This document shows positions 51,623 through 61,784 of a stretch of 64,000 nucleotides of DNA, piece after piece (position 1 is the stretch's first letter; each line of letters begins with the position of its first letter). This DNA is from Kibdelosporangium philippinense (GTDB lineage Bacteria; Actinomycetota; Actinomycetes; Mycobacteriales; Pseudonocardiaceae). The position numbers were made by a program, and so were the translations under genes. The DNA lies in assembly GCF_021390435.2 (NCBI RefSeq), contig NZ_JAJVCN010000001.1, positions 868,001 to 932,000 of the forward strand, read 5' to 3'. The notes beneath the pieces were generated by a model. That model did not search any database and was not told the DNA's origin. It saw only the letters and a list, made by a program, of their open reading frames with translations.

Positions 51623-52975
51623 TTGTCACACCAACAGGGCGACGAAGTTTCGCTCAACGTGGTGCGCGGTGTTCTTGGCAATCTTGTCGAATGGTACGAC
51701 TGGTTCGTTTACGCTTCCTTCAGCATCTATTTCGCGGCCAGTTTCTTTCCGGCTGGAAATCTTACCGCCCAGTTGCTGTCCACGGCTGTGGTGTTCGCGG
51801 TCGGATTCCTGATGCGCCCGCTCGGCGGCTGGCTGCTTGGCCGGTACGCGGATCGGTTCGGTCGACGATCGGCGTTGACGTTGTCGGTGACGCTGATGAG
51901 CGTCGGCTCGTTGGCGATCGCGGTGACGCCGGGATACCAGACCATCGGCGTGCTCGCGCCGATCATTCTCGTTCTCGCGCGCCTGACCCAGGGCCTGTCG
52001 GTCGGTGGCGAGTTCGGATCCAGTGCGGCCTATCTGTCCGAGATCGCTCCGGCTGGCCGCCGAGGCTTCTACTCGAGCTTCCAGTATGTCTCGATCACCC
52101 TTGGCCAGCTCGCTGCGCTGTTTGTCATGATCATTATGCAGGCTTGGCTGACCGAGCAGCAGATGAGCGACTGGGGGTGGCGGGTGCCGTTCGCCATCGG
52201 CGCCATTGGCGGTCTGATCGTCATGTACCTGCGGCGCACGATGACCGAGTCTCGATATTTCGAAGAGGAAACGGCAAGCCGCTCAACGGACCGCGGCCGA
52301 GGCGGCCTGTCAACGTTGCTGACCGGGTACTGGCGGAGACTGATCGCCGTGTTCGGGCTCGCCATTGGCGGGACGGTAGCGTTTTACACATTCACAACAT
52401 ACCTGCAGAAATACATGGTCAACACCGCGGGCATCGCGAAGTCCACGGTGTCGGTCATCGGTTTCGCGGCACTATTCCTTTTCATGCTCATGCAGCCCGT
52501 CGTCGGCGCTCTGTCCGACCGGTGGGGCCGCAAACCGATCATGCTCGGCTTTTCGATCAGCGGAATGGTGCTGACCGTCCCGATCATGACCATCCTCGGC
52601 ACCACCAGGAATCCGTGGATCGCCTTTCTGCTGATGACAACCGGACTGACGTTTCTCACTGGATACACCGCGCTGGCTGCGATCATCAAGGCCGAGATGT
52701 TCCCGACAAGTGTCCGTGCGCTCGGTGTCGGGCTGCCACACGCTCTGGTCGCCGCGACCTTTGGCGGAATGGCCGAGCCGATCGCGCTGGCGCTCAAGCA
52801 GATCGGCCATGAGAGCCTGTTCTTCTGGTGGGTTACCGGCTGCATTGCGCTGACCTTCATCGCCGCTGTCGTCGTTTCCGAACCCTCACGCAACTCCGCA
52901 CTCGACACTCATCCATCCTTTTCGGACTCACCAGTGGGTCTTACTCCAGAAAAACACGGCAAGCCACAGCGTTAG
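51623..52975 (+). CDS. MFS transporter, metabolite:H+ symporter (MHS) family
   Basis: 450 aa from TTG 51623, picked because AAGGAGG lies 5 bp upstream; no ATG or GTG fits as well. Twelve membrane segments. The first reads GNLVEWYDWFVYASFSIYFA, a hallmark of MHS permeases, and the loop signature is GRYADRFGRRSALT. EFGSSAAYLSEIAPAGRRGF is also typical. Family members import dicarboxylates, 2-oxoglutarate, proline or aromatic acids with protons. No neighbouring enzyme shows the substrate. A long N-terminal extension of the frame (to 51365) is not coding. Confidence 0.85.
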   Translation: MSHQQGDEVSLNVVRGVLGNLVEWYDWFVYASFSIYFAASFFPAGNLTAQLLSTAVVFAVGFLMRPLGGWLLGRYADRFGRRSALTLSVTLMSVGSLAIAVTPGYQTIGVLAPIILVLARLTQGLSVGGEFGSSAAYLSEIAPAGRRGFYSSFQYVSITLGQLAALFVMIIMQAWLTEQQMSDWGWRVPFAIGAIGGLIVMYLRRTMTESRYFEEETASRSTDRGRGGLSTLLTGYWRRLIAVFGLAIGGTVAFYTFTTYLQKYMVNTAGIAKSTVSVIGFAALFLFMLMQPVVGALSDRWGRKPIMLGFSISGMVLTVPIMTILGTTRNPWIAFLLMTTGLTFLTGYTALAAIIKAEMFPTSVRALGVGLPHALVAATFGGMAEPIALALKQIGHESLFFWWVTGCIALTFIAAVVVSEPSRNSALDTHPSFSDSPVGLTPEKHGKPQR

Positions 52976-53483
52976 CGCGCGGCGTGCTCCATGTGGCTAT
53001 TGAGCACGTGGACTCAGCTCTTCGTTGTGCCTGGCGTCGCAGAAAGTCAGCAGTATCCACAAAAGTCACTACGAGATCGAGGATCTGCTCACGTTGAGTT
53101 CGCTGTGTTGCGTTGGGCTCGGGGAGACGGCTGGGCTTACCCAACCAGGGCTTTCACGAGGATCGTCGCTCAAGTCAGTGGCATTGGGTTCGATCCCCCG
53201 ACCGGCGCCTGTTCGCCACACGTGGGAGCTTCGTCGCGCGAGCTATGTCAAGGTCTGGGCAGCGGCCGCGATCGGCATCAATGCCGAGCCGGAACTGCTG
53301 ATCCAGAGCGACCGTGACGCTCTTTGGCGGCGCCGACCGTCCACATTGGCCTGGATCAAGGTCGGCACGCCGATTTGGGGGCGAAAACTCCAGTCTCATT
53401 TCGGCGCGACCTCGTACGCCAGGGTGATCGCACCCTACTTGGACATGGAGAGGCTCAGCGTTCAGGGCCTGGCCGACCCGTAA
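52976..53483 (+). other. uncertain frame, possibly decayed coding DNA
   Basis: A frame from 53025 ends in a protein-like stretch (ASYVKVWAAAAIGINAEPEL, SHFGATSYARVIAPYLDMER) but begins with an implausible N-terminus and has no ribosome site. I do not recognise it. It may be the end of a gene whose start has been lost. Confidence 0.3.
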
Positions 53484-53647
53484 CCTCGGCGTACGTGCCG
53501 GTGTTGAAAACCCTGTTCCACACCGCGCCGCTGGACGTCGGCGGGTGGCTGCTCATCCTTGCCGTGAGCGTGGCCGCGTTCGTCGTGGTCGAGGTGGACA
53601 AGCTGATCTGGCGGCGGCCGAAGGGGACTTTCGGCCCTATGTCGTGA
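53484..53647 (+). pseudogene. C-terminal relic of a P-type cation ATPase
   Basis: The frame reads VPVLKTLFHTAPLDVGGWLL, ILAVSVAAFVVVEVDKLIWR and stops at 53647. This matches the last membrane helix and tail of CtpF-like P-type ATPases. The phosphorylation, ATP-binding and remaining membrane domains are absent. In M. tuberculosis ctpF belongs to the DosR regulon, which fits the neighbouring genes. Confidence 0.6.
53621..53640. promoter_or_regulatory. DosR/DevR-box-like site before the nitroreductase/phosphoketolase genes
   Basis: AAGGGGACTTTCGGCCCTAT has a complete GGGACTTT half and agrees at 14 of 20 positions with the mycobacterial DevR consensus. It lies at the end of the ATPase relic, 219 bp before the Acg-like gene start. 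Confidence 0.6.
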
Positions 53648-53695
53648 GTCGATAGTCACTGAACTGGGCACGTTCTTTTCCGTCACAGTGCTGGT

Positions 53696-53790
53696 ATGCG
53701 TGCGATGACGGTGAATCCGGGTTCGTCGAGCCTCAAGCTGTCCGGCTCGGTGGATCCCGGATTGCTCGTGTATTTGCTGGAACAGAAGAT
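53696..53790 (+). pseudogene. relic of acetate kinase
   Basis: ATG 53696 gives MRAMTVNPGSSSLKLSG, the conserved acetate kinase N-terminus (V-N-x-G-S-S-S-x-K). It jumps straight to VDPGLLVYLLEQK, a motif found some 220 residues later in the intact enzyme. An internal deletion has left two joined ends. Acetate kinase commonly accompanies phosphoketolase, which is intact at 54923. Confidence 0.65.
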
Positions 53791-53858
53791 CATCAGTGCC
53801 GTGCACACCAGGAACAGGCCGAAATCGCGGTGGCCCGGATCAAGAAGGGAGTGGCGGC

Positions 53859-54812
53859 ATGACATCTCCCCAGTGGCAGGACGCGCTGGAGGCGGCGATT
53901 CTGGCGCCGTCCCCGCACAACACGCAGCCGTGGCGATTCGAGGTCACCGGCGACCAGGTTGACGTTCTGCTGGACGAATCGCGTGTCTTGGCGGTCGCCG
54001 ACCCAGGTGGTCGTGAGGCGCGGATGTCCTGTGGTGCCGCGCTGTTCAACTTGCGGATGGCGCTGCGGTCGCAGGGGCTTCCAGTACACGTTTGGCTCAC
54101 GCCGGACGCTGACCGGCGAGATCTGTTGGCGCGGGTGCGAGTCAGCGGGCATCTCGCGGCAAGGGCTGACGAACTGGTGCTGTACAAGGCGATCCCGCGG
54201 CGGCGTACCAACAGGCGGCCGTTCCGGGACGACCCGGTGGGCGGCGACGTACAGATGGCTTTGCGGCAAGCGGCTTTGCATGAAGGTGCTCGGCTGGTTC
54301 TGTTGGTTCGGCCGCAACGATACGACGCGGTGTCCACGCTCTTGCGGTTCGCCGAGAACTCGCAGCGGCAGGACGTCGGCTTCCAGGATGAACTGTTGGC
54401 GTGGGTTGCCGAGGATCCGGACCGACTCGATGGGGTTCCGCCGTTGGCCAGCGGCCCGCCGCCACTCATCGAGCCGTTGGTTCTGCTGCGGCACTATGGT
54501 TCTGACGGTGACAAGCGGCCTAGGGAATACGAGCAGGAGCCGTTGCTGGGAGTGCTGTTGACCCATCGAGACGACGCTCGTGACCACATGCGCGCCGGCC
54601 AGGCCCTGCAACGGGTTCTGCTCACGGCCACGGCCGGTGAAGTCAGTACGTCGTTTTTGTCCGCGGCGGTCGAGAGGTCGGCGAGTCGCTCCGCGTTGAC
54701 GTCCGTGCTCGGTGAGGAGGGCTATCCGCAGGCGGTCCTGCGTTTTGGCTACGGCTACCTGCCGCCGCACACCCGTCGTCGGCCGGTCGACGAAGTCAGC
54801 ACTTGTTTGTGA
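53859..54812 (+). CDS. Acg-family nitroreductase-like protein
   Basis: 317 aa from ATG 53859 (GAAGGGAGTGG upstream). Two-domain nitroreductase-like fold: [20 protein letters not shown] (FMN-site start), [17 protein letters not shown] and the C-terminal [20 protein letters not shown]. The family includes M. tuberculosis Acg (Rv2032), a DosR-regulon protein thought to sequester FMN. A DosR-box-like site is upstream. The phosphoketolase gene follows after 110 bp containing an inverted repeat. Confidence 0.83.
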   Translation: MTSPQWQDALEAAILAPSPHNTQPWRFEVTGDQVDVLLDESRVLAVADPGGREARMSCGAALFNLRMALRSQGLPVHVWLTPDADRRDLLARVRVSGHLAARADELVLYKAIPRRRTNRRPFRDDPVGGDVQMALRQAALHEGARLVLLVRPQRYDAVSTLLRFAENSQRQDVGFQDELLAWVAEDPDRLDGVPPLASGPPPLIEPLVLLRHYGSDGDKRPREYEQEPLLGVLLTHRDDARDHMRAGQALQRVLLTATAGEVSTSFLSAAVERSASRSALTSVLGEEGYPQAVLRFGYGYLPPHTRRRPVDEVSTCL

Positions 54813-54845
54813 GCACTGGAACAGGCCGAAAGGCCCGAGTTGGAC

Positions 54846-54871
54846 AGGGCGCTCGGCAGTATCGGCGCCCT
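54846..54871. repeat. inverted repeat between acg-like and phosphoketolase genes
   Basis: AGGGCGC, 12 bp, GCGCCCT. Lies 52 bp before the phosphoketolase start. Could be a regulator site or a leader hairpin; it is GC-rich and lacks the GACTTT core of the DosR-type boxes. Confidence 0.45.
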
Positions 54872-54922
54872 ACGCCGTGCGGGCAGCGTTGGTGGCAAGC
54901 AACTTTTGACGGAAGGCACCTG

Positions 54923-57289
54923 ATGACCGCCCAACCCCAGCTCACCGAGACGCGGTCGGTGACCGACACGATGCGCCGGATCGACGCCTGGTGGCGAGCG
55001 GCCAATTACCTGTCAGTCGGCCAGATCTACTTGATGGACAACCCGTTGCTGCGTGTGCCGCTCCAGCCGGAACATGTCAAACCGCGGCTGCTGGGGCACT
55101 GGGGGACGGTGCCGGGCATCACCCTGACCTACGCACACCTTAACCACCTGATCATGCGCGACGACGTCAACGCGCTACTTGTGACCGGGCCGGGACATGG
55201 TGCCGCGGGCCTCAATGCGGCCGCGTGGCTGGAGGGCACCTACTCCGAGCTGTACCCGCACGTCAGCCAGGACGAGGCGGGGATGCGGGAGTTGTTCCGT
55301 CAGTTCTCGTTCCCGGGCGGGGTGCCCAGCCACGCCTCGGCACACTTGCCTGGCTCGATCCACGAGGGCGGCGAACTCGGGTACGCCCTCGCGCACGCGA
55401 CGGGAGCCGCGCTCGACAACCCGGAGCTGATCGTCGCGTGCGTCATCGGCGACGGCGAAGCCGAAACCGGGCCGCTGGCCACGAGTTGGCATGCGCCCGC
55501 CTTCCTCAACCCGGCGACCGACGGGGCGGTGTTGCCGATCCTGCACCTGAACGGCTACAAGATCGCCAACCCGACCGTGCTTTCCCGCCTGCCCAAGGAT
55601 GACCTGGCGGCAATGCTGCGCGGCCACGGCTGGCGTGCGGTTGAAGTTTCCGGATCGGACCCGTTCGAGGTGCACGAGGCGTACGCCGAGGCGTTGGCGC
55701 AGTGTCTGGCCGACATCCGGCAGATCCAAAGCGACGCGCACCGCGGCATCCGCAGCCGGGCGACAGCGTGGCCCGTGCTCGTGCTGCGCACGCCCAAGGG
55801 GTGGACCGGGCCGCGGACCGTGGGCGGGCGCCAGGTTGAGGGATCGTGGCGGTCGCATCAGGTTCCGATCACTGACATCCGATCCGACCCGCATCGGCTG
55901 GCCCAACTGGAAAGCTGGCTGCGGTCCTACCAACCTGGCGAGCTGTTTGAAACCGACGGCACGCCCGCGCCGCTGGTGCGGCACTGGCACCCGTTGGGCG
56001 CCAGGCGGATGAGCGCCAATCCGATCGCACACGGCCAGGTGCAGCGTGATCTCAACTTGCCGGACTGGCATCGGTACACGGTGGACGTCGGCAAGACCGC
56101 TGAGTCGACCCGCGCTCTTGGCGGCTATCTCCGTGATGCGATGGTTCTCAATGTGGACAGCCTGCTGTACTTCGCGCCGGATGAGCACGCGTCCAACCGC
56201 CTGGGAGACGTTTTGGACGTGACGGGCCGCCGGTGGCAGTTGCCGATCGAACCGAACGATGAACACCTGGCTCGTGACGGCCGCGTTTTCGAGGTGCTGT
56301 CTGAGCACTTGTGCCAGGGTTGGCTGGAGGGTTACCTGCTGACCGGCAGGCATGGCTTGCTGTCGAGCTACGAGGCGTTCACGCACATCGTGGACTCGAT
56401 GGTCGCGCAGCACGCCAAGTGGCTGCACACGTCCATGGACATTCCGTGGCGTCGTCCGGTACCGAGTCTGAACTACCTGCTGACCTCGCATGTGTGGCGA
56501 CAGGACCACAATGGGGCGTCCCATCAGGATCCTGGGTTCATCGATCACGTCCTGAGCAAGCGCCCCGAGGTCGCCAGGGTCTACCTGCCGCCGGACGCCA
56601 ATTCGCTGCTGACCGTGGCCGACCACTGCTTGCGGACACGCGGCCTGGTCAACGTGATCGTCGCCGGGAAGCAACCGGCACACCAGTACCTCACAGCGGA
56701 TGAGGCACGCGCACACTGCGAGCAGGGTCTCGGCGTCTGGAGCTGGGCAAGCACCGATATCGATGGTGGCACTGATGTCGTGCTGGCTTGTGCCGGTGAC
56801 GTGCCGACCCAGGAAACCCTTGCCGCCAAGGACGTTCTGCTCGAACTGGTGCCGGATCTGCGGATCCGCGTGGTGAACGTGGTCGATCTCGGCAGGTTGT
56901 TCTCGCCCGAGCAGCATCCGCACGGGATCAGCGACCGGGAGTACGGCGAGATCTTCACCCGGGACAAGCCGGTGATCTTCGCGTTCCACGGCTACCCGTG
57001 GCTGATCCACCGGCTGGCCTACCGTCGCCCTGGCCACGACAACCTGCACGTGTGGGGCTTCCACGACTACGGCACCACCACGACCCCGTTCGACATGTGC
57101 GTGCTCAACGAGCTCGACCGCTATCACCTCGCACTGGCCGCGCTGGAGCGTGTGCCGCGGCTGGACGGCCGGATCGGCCACCTGCGTCAAGAACTTCTCG
57201 GGCGCCTGGCCAAGCACCACGACCACATCCGCCGCACGGGTGAGGACCTGCCGGAGATCCGCGACTGGAAGCCGAGGAGGACAGAATGA
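54923..57289 (+). CDS. xfp: phosphoketolase (xylulose-5-P/fructose-6-P)
   Basis: 788 aa from ATG 54923 (ACGGAAGG upstream). Thiamine-diphosphate enzyme of the XFP family: [74 protein letters not shown] and the ThDP/Mg motif [16 protein letters not shown]. Full family length. It splits sugar phosphates with Pi into acetyl-phosphate and a smaller sugar phosphate, saving carbon and redox under energy stress. The next gene starts inside its stop. Acetate kinase, its usual partner, survives only as the relic at 53696. Confidence 0.93.
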   Translation: MTAQPQLTETRSVTDTMRRIDAWWRAANYLSVGQIYLMDNPLLRVPLQPEHVKPRLLGHWGTVPGITLTYAHLNHLIMRDDVNALLVTGPGHGAAGLNAAAWLEGTYSELYPHVSQDEAGMRELFRQFSFPGGVPSHASAHLPGSIHEGGELGYALAHATGAALDNPELIVACVIGDGEAETGPLATSWHAPAFLNPATDGAVLPILHLNGYKIANPTVLSRLPKDDLAAMLRGHGWRAVEVSGSDPFEVHEAYAEALAQCLADIRQIQSDAHRGIRSRATAWPVLVLRTPKGWTGPRTVGGRQVEGSWRSHQVPITDIRSDPHRLAQLESWLRSYQPGELFETDGTPAPLVRHWHPLGARRMSANPIAHGQVQRDLNLPDWHRYTVDVGKTAESTRALGGYLRDAMVLNVDSLLYFAPDEHASNRLGDVLDVTGRRWQLPIEPNDEHLARDGRVFEVLSEHLCQGWLEGYLLTGRHGLLSSYEAFTHIVDSMVAQHAKWLHTSMDIPWRRPVPSLNYLLTSHVWRQDHNGASHQDPGFIDHVLSKRPEVARVYLPPDANSLLTVADHCLRTRGLVNVIVAGKQPAHQYLTADEARAHCEQGLGVWSWASTDIDGGTDVVLACAGDVPTQETLAAKDVLLELVPDLRIRVVNVVDLGRLFSPEQHPHGISDREYGEIFTRDKPVIFAFHGYPWLIHRLAYRRPGHDNLHVWGFHDYGTTTTPFDMCVLNELDRYHLALAALERVPRLDGRIGHLRQELLGRLAKHHDHIRRTGEDLPEIRDWKPRRTE

Positions 57290-59886
57290 GCGAGGTCCTG
57301 CTCACGGATGGGGCGATGGTGACGGTCCGGCAGTTGACCGCCGCCGATCACGACCAGGTTGTCGCGCTGCACAAGGCGATGCCGGACGAGGATCGCTACC
57401 TTCGGTTCTTCAGCATGTCCGTGCCGCCCATCGACATCTTCGTCACGAAGGTGCTCGATGAGAACGCCGGAGTCGGCGCGTTCGACGGTCACGTCTTGCT
57501 CGGTATGGCCGCGTACGTGGTGATCCAGGGAAGCGCACCGGTCACGGCCGATGTGGCGTTGGTGGTCGCGCATCAGGTGCAGCACCACGGGATCGGCACG
57601 CTCCTGCTTGAACATCTCGGCTCGCTCGCGCGTAGCCACGGCGTTCAGCGGTTCACAGCGGACGTGTTGCCGGGCAACTGGCGGATGCTCCGGGTGTTCT
57701 CGGACATGGGGCTGGCTGTCAGTACCAGGCCGAATTTCGACGTGATCAAGGTGGACATCGACCTCGTGCCGGGCGAGGGCTATCTCGACGCGGTCGCGGT
57801 GCGCGAACGGGTCGCGGCCACTGCGAGCCTACAACCCTTGTTCTGCCCCGATTCGGTCACGGTGATCGGGGCGGGTCGTAAGCCGGAATCCATCGGGCAC
57901 GCCGTGCTGTCCAACATCCTGGCGGGCGGTTTCACCGGGATGGTCACCGCGGTCAATCCCCATGCTCGTGAAGTGCTGGGCGTTGCGTGCTATCCATCGG
58001 TCTCGGCGATACCGAACGCTCCCGATCTGGCAGTGACCTGTGTGCCCGCGGCCGCTGTCGCGGATGTGGCCGCCGAGTGTGGCCAGGTTGGTGTGCGGGC
58101 ACTACTGGTAATCAGCTCCGGCTTGTCGACCAATCCGGTACAGGCCAAGCGGCTGCTGGACACCGTGCGTCAATACGGGATGCGGATGGTCGGTCCGAAC
58201 TGCCTTGGCGTGGTGAACAGCGAAGTGCGGCTCGATGCGAGCTTCGCCGCCGGTGGTCTGAGCGCGGGCGAGGTCGGGGTGGTGACCCAGTCCGGCGGCA
58301 TCGCGATCGCTTTGCTGGAGCAGTTGCGTCGGCTGGGGCTTGGTGTGTCGACCTTGGTGTCCACAGGTGACAAGTACGACGTGAGCGGCAACGACCTGCT
58401 GCACTGGTGGGAAAGCGATATTAGGACCAAGGTTGCCGTGCTGTACTTGGAATCCTTCGGCAATCCTCGAAAGTTCTCGCGACTGGCACGGCACTTGGCG
58501 CGCAGCAAACCGGTGTTGGCCATCCGTGCGGGCAGCACGGAAGCCGGTCAGCGCGCTGCCGCATCGCACACCGCGGCAACCGCGACGCCAGCAGTGCTGC
58601 GTGAGGCGCTGTTCCGGCAAGCCGGTGTGATCGCGGTGGATCGACTGTCCGAGCTGACCGGGACAATAGCGCTCTTGTCACGCCAGCCATTGCCGAACGG
58701 AAACCGCGTCGCCGTAATCAGCAATGCCGGTGGCGCAGGCGTGCTGGCTGCGGACGCATGCGTCCAGAATGGACTCATCATGCCCGCGCTTTCCGAGCGG
58801 ACGCGCGGGGAACTCAAGAAGGTACTACCCGCGCTGGCGAGTGTGCACAACCCGGTGGACACGACCGCGGTGGTCGCCGACGAAATCTTCAACCAGGCGT
58901 TGCAGATCGTGCTTGACGATGACCAGGTCGACGCGGTGATCGCGATCGCCGCTCCAACCGCACTGGGTGATCCGTCGAGCGCGATCACTGCCGAGACGGA
59001 CAAAACGCTGATCGCTGTGCGTCTCGACCAAGGCAACGTCGTGGACTGGCTGAACGGTCTGCCGTGCTTCGCCGATCCCGGAGCTGCCGCTGTCGCGTTG
59101 GGCCATGCCGCTGAACGGGCCACCTGGTTGCGTCGTCCGGCCGGACGAGTGCCTGATCTGCCTGCCGTGGACGCGACTGCCGCCCGGAAGGTGGTTCGAG
59201 ACCACCTCGCGACTCATTCCCACGGCGAGTGGCTTGAGCCAGAACAGGTTGTGGCGTTGTTGCGCGCCTTTGGACTTCCGGTTCTCGGCGAGATGTTCGC
59301 ACCGGACATGGAGACCGCGGTCGCCGCGCAGCGCGAGTTCGATGGCCCAGTCGCGATGAAAGCGGTGGCAGCTGGACTCTTGCACAAGAGTCGTGGTGGT
59401 GGAGTGCGCCTTGGACTGGCTGGTTCGGCGGAAGTCCGTGCCGCTTTCGAGGAGTTCTCTGGCCGTTTCGGGCCCGCGTTGCACGGTGTTGTGGTCCAGC
59501 CGATGGTCCAACCGGGACGGGAGCTGCTGATCGGCGTGACCAGTGATCCGACATTCGGCCCGCTGGTGGTTTTCGGATTGGGCGGCGTGGACACCGACAT
59601 GCTCGACGACCGCACGGCCCGGCTGGTTCCGGTGACCGATGTGGACGCGGACGAGATGCTCGGTGCGATCCGCTCGGCGCGTGGTGTGTTCACGTCCGAT
59701 GTGGACAAACAGCTGGTTCGTGATGTCCTGCTGCGAGTGGCAAGGCTGGCCGAGTTGCTGCCGGAGGTCGCGGAGCTCGACATCAACCCGCTGGTCGTCG
59801 GCCGGGATGGTGGCATCGTCGTCGATGCCCGTGTCCGGATCGAGCCGGTGCGGTACACGGATCCGTACCTGAGGAGGTTGCGATGA
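57286..59886 (+). CDS. GNAT acetyltransferase fused to ADP-forming acyl-CoA synthetase
   Basis: 866 aa from ATG 57286. Residues 1-165 are a GNAT domain ([38 protein letters not shown] with the acetyl-CoA loop). The rest is an ADP-forming acetyl-CoA synthetase: CoA-binding ([20 protein letters not shown]), the ligase domain with phosphorylated His in [14 protein letters not shown], and an ATP-grasp domain ([20 protein letters not shown]). This is the protein-lysine-acetyltransferase (Pat-like) architecture with the GNAT first. Catalytic His is present, so it may really make ATP from acetyl-CoA rather than only sense it. Coupled to phosphoketolase by ATGA overlap. Confidence 0.85.
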   Translation: MSEVLLTDGAMVTVRQLTAADHDQVVALHKAMPDEDRYLRFFSMSVPPIDIFVTKVLDENAGVGAFDGHVLLGMAAYVVIQGSAPVTADVALVVAHQVQHHGIGTLLLEHLGSLARSHGVQRFTADVLPGNWRMLRVFSDMGLAVSTRPNFDVIKVDIDLVPGEGYLDAVAVRERVAATASLQPLFCPDSVTVIGAGRKPESIGHAVLSNILAGGFTGMVTAVNPHAREVLGVACYPSVSAIPNAPDLAVTCVPAAAVADVAAECGQVGVRALLVISSGLSTNPVQAKRLLDTVRQYGMRMVGPNCLGVVNSEVRLDASFAAGGLSAGEVGVVTQSGGIAIALLEQLRRLGLGVSTLVSTGDKYDVSGNDLLHWWESDIRTKVAVLYLESFGNPRKFSRLARHLARSKPVLAIRAGSTEAGQRAAASHTAATATPAVLREALFRQAGVIAVDRLSELTGTIALLSRQPLPNGNRVAVISNAGGAGVLAADACVQNGLIMPALSERTRGELKKVLPALASVHNPVDTTAVVADEIFNQALQIVLDDDQVDAVIAIAAPTALGDPSSAITAETDKTLIAVRLDQGNVVDWLNGLPCFADPGAAAVALGHAAERATWLRRPAGRVPDLPAVDATAARKVVRDHLATHSHGEWLEPEQVVALLRAFGLPVLGEMFAPDMETAVAAQREFDGPVAMKAVAAGLLHKSRGGGVRLGLAGSAEVRAAFEEFSGRFGPALHGVVVQPMVQPGRELLIGVTSDPTFGPLVVFGLGGVDTDMLDDRTARLVPVTDVDADEMLGAIRSARGVFTSDVDKQLVRDVLLRVARLAELLPEVAELDINPLVVGRDGGIVVDARVRIEPVRYTDPYLRRLR

Positions 59887-59904
59887 CCAGTCGACGCTGG
59901 TGTC

Positions 59905-60319
59905 CTATTCGGATTGGTGTAGTCGGCGGCCGGAAATGGTCTCGATGCTCATCCGGAGGTAGAACTCCTTGACGCCCGGAGCCCACGAGCGCAGATCGAG
60001 ATGGCGAGCGGCGTCAAGGTCCGCCGGGGCCGACACTCGAGTAGCGATTCCCACCGCCACGACACTCCACGCGTCGCGGATGGGGGAAGGTGTGGAATTC
60101 GTCCACCTCGAACGCCACCACGGTATTGATACCCGCGATGGCGAGCCTGGTGCGGGCGCCTGTCCTGATCACAAGAGTGCGCCCAAGGACGGCGAAATTC
60201 ACTGGCAGGACGGCTGGCAGCGCTCGATCGTTGAACACGATCCGGCCGACCGGGGCGCCGGCCAGCAGCTGGAAGCACTCGGCTTCGTTCAGCACTTCCA
60301 GCCCCGCGGAGTCGACCAT
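59905..60319 (-). pseudogene. PPOX-type flavin protein gene with a frameshift
   Basis: From ATG 60319 the frame reads AECFQLLAGAPVGRIVFNDR, ALPAVLPVNFAVLGRTLVIR and VAFEVDEFHTFPHP. It then loses the pattern near 60080. The next frame continues the fold as AWSVVAVGIATRVSAPADLD, SWAPGVKEFYLRMSIETISG and stops at 59905. One base change near 60080 separates the halves, so it is either a recent pseudogene or a sequencing error. The family is the same as the C-terminal domain of the 33961 gene. Confidence 0.7.
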
Positions 60320-60351
60320 GGGCTTACAGTCCTGGCACCCGCCAGGACCCC

Positions 60352-60371
60352 GATAGGGCCTAAAGACCTGT
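60352..60371. promoter_or_regulatory. weaker DosR-box-like site
   Basis: GATAGGGCCTAAAGACCTGT lies 33 bp upstream of the PPOX start. The core TAGGGyC...GACC is shared with the 34731 site. A GTCCTGG...CCAGGAC inverted repeat (60330-60348) lies beside it. Confidence 0.4.
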
Positions 60372-61202
60372 CGCGTAGGGGCATTTGGTAGGTATGACCG
60401 CGACCGGGCAACTCGCCGTGCGGATCAGCGCCCGGCTCACCGATCCCAGCAGCAGACCGGATTTGGCTCCGCGCCCGTGTGTCCCGACCACGAGCAACTG
60501 GGCTTGCGTGGACTCGTCGCGCAGGACATCTCGTGCGTTGCCGATCGTGCAGACGACCCATGCGAGCACTGTGGGATGGCGGTCGTGGGCGTCGGCTAAT
60601 GCTTCGGCGGCGACGTACAGGTGCGCACGTCGCTGCGCGGGAAGGGCGCCAGAGCCAGGCAGCGAGCTGCGACGCCAGGTGTGTATCGCACGCACACCGG
60701 CCGTGTGCTTTGCGGCGTAGTCGAAAGCGAAGGCCGCAGCCGCTTTGGAGACCAGCGAACCGTCCACTCCGAGTACGACCGGCGTGTGTTTCGACGGCAC
60801 GGCACGTGCGATGATCACCGGGCATCGTGCCCGGGCCGCGACCTTGGCGCCGACCGAGCTCCGCAGCGGTGAGCGTCCGCGATTGCCGACGACGAGCATG
60901 AGCGCCTCGGCTGACCATCTGATCAGTACGTCGGCCGGGGCGCCGGGAGCGATGACCGACGAGACGAAGATGTCCTTGTTCATCGCCTGGACGACGGCGA
61001 TCGCCTTGTCGACAAGGGCCTTGCCGGACGTTCGCGTCGTCTGCAGCAGCGGACCCCTGCCCACCGCACGCATCGGTGCGACCTCGCCTGCGTGCAGGAT
61101 CAGCAGCGGGACCGCGCGGTGCGCGGCCTCCGCGATCGCCCATTCCAGTGCGATGTCGCTGTTTGGCTGACCGTTGACGCCGACCACGATCGGTTTGCTC
61201 AT
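60360..61202 (-). CDS. universal stress protein, tandem-domain
   Basis: 280 aa from ATG 61202 (MSKPIVVGVNG; GTG/TTG-type alternatives reach 61223). Two UspA domains, about residues 1-140 and 145-280. The second has the full ATP-binding motif (VVGTHGRGAKSGLLLGSVSR). The first has VVGNRGRSPLRSSVGAKV, which is close but altered. Tandem-domain Usp proteins are typical DosR-regulon members in mycobacteria. Divergent from the single-domain Usp gene at 61337. Confidence 0.87.
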   Translation of the reverse strand: MSKPIVVGVNGQPNSDIALEWAIAEAAHRAVPLLILHAGEVAPMRAVGRGPLLQTTRTSGKALVDKAIAVVQAMNKDIFVSSVIAPGAPADVLIRWSAEALMLVVGNRGRSPLRSSVGAKVAARARCPVIIARAVPSKHTPVVLGVDGSLVSKAAAAFAFDYAAKHTAGVRAIHTWRRSSLPGSGALPAQRRAHLYVAAEALADAHDRHPTVLAWVVCTIGNARDVLRDESTQAQLLVVGTHGRGAKSGLLLGSVSRALIRTASCPVAVIPTKCPYATGL

Positions 61203-61336
61203 CGCATCAGGCTCGCCCAACACCGGATGCGCGGACAGGGCCGAACGGCACGTCCGGTCCGGGCGTTGGCCCCTATCGATCGTGGCCGCGCGACCGCGAC
61301 AGTGGCAGCGGAACTTCAGGGAGAGGTGAGACGGAA

Positions 61337-61783
61337 ATGGTTGAGCAGAACGGAACCCTGCCGATCGTGGTCGGCGTCGACGATTCGGATGCCGCGCGGC
61401 GGGCCCTCGCCTGGGCGATCGACGAGGCCGTCATCCGGCGCTGCCCGGTACACGCGGTGACGGTGTGGTCCGTCGACCCTGCGACGGACTTCGTCTGGAC
61501 GCCCAGTGAGCAGAAGCGCGAGATCGCCGAGGAGAAGCTGTCCAGCACCGTTCGGCTTGCTGTCCAAGGGCGTGCCGAGGTGCCGACGATCGTCGAGCGC
61601 GCTGTCGAAGGTCCGCCGGCCAAGGCGCTCGTCGAGGCCGCTGAGGATGCCGCGATGCTCGTCGTCGCGACACACCGCGGTGAGCGCCTGCGCAAGGCAT
61701 TGCTGGGGTCTGTCAGCGCTGCCTGCGTGCGTCACTCGGACGTTCCTGTGGTCGTGGTGCGTCCAGATCAGGGAGGAGCATGA
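61337..61783 (+). CDS. universal stress protein, single-domain
   Basis: 148 aa from ATG 61337 after GGAGAGGTGAG. UspA fold (LPIVVGVDDSDAARRALAWA). The glycine loop is altered (VVATHRGERLRKALLGSVSA), with the first Gly missing, so ATP binding is doubtful. The gene ends 1 bp before the CBS/BON gene, and the two form an operon. Confidence 0.85.
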   Translation: MVEQNGTLPIVVGVDDSDAARRALAWAIDEAVIRRCPVHAVTVWSVDPATDFVWTPSEQKREIAEEKLSSTVRLAVQGRAEVPTIVERAVEGPPAKALVEAAEDAAMLVVATHRGERLRKALLGSVSAACVRHSDVPVVVVRPDQGGA

Positions 61784-61784
61784 C

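Noticed and set aside
53130..53225. tRNA-like TTCGATCCCC stretch
   Set aside because: GGGTTCGATCCCC could be a T-loop, but no acceptor, D-arm or anticodon arm can be folded around it.
55175..57226. 683-aa minus-strand open frame opposite the phosphoketolase gene
   Set aside because: Antisense shadow of a long GC-rich gene; composition is His/Arg/Val-rich with no family motif, while the plus strand has full ThDP motifs.
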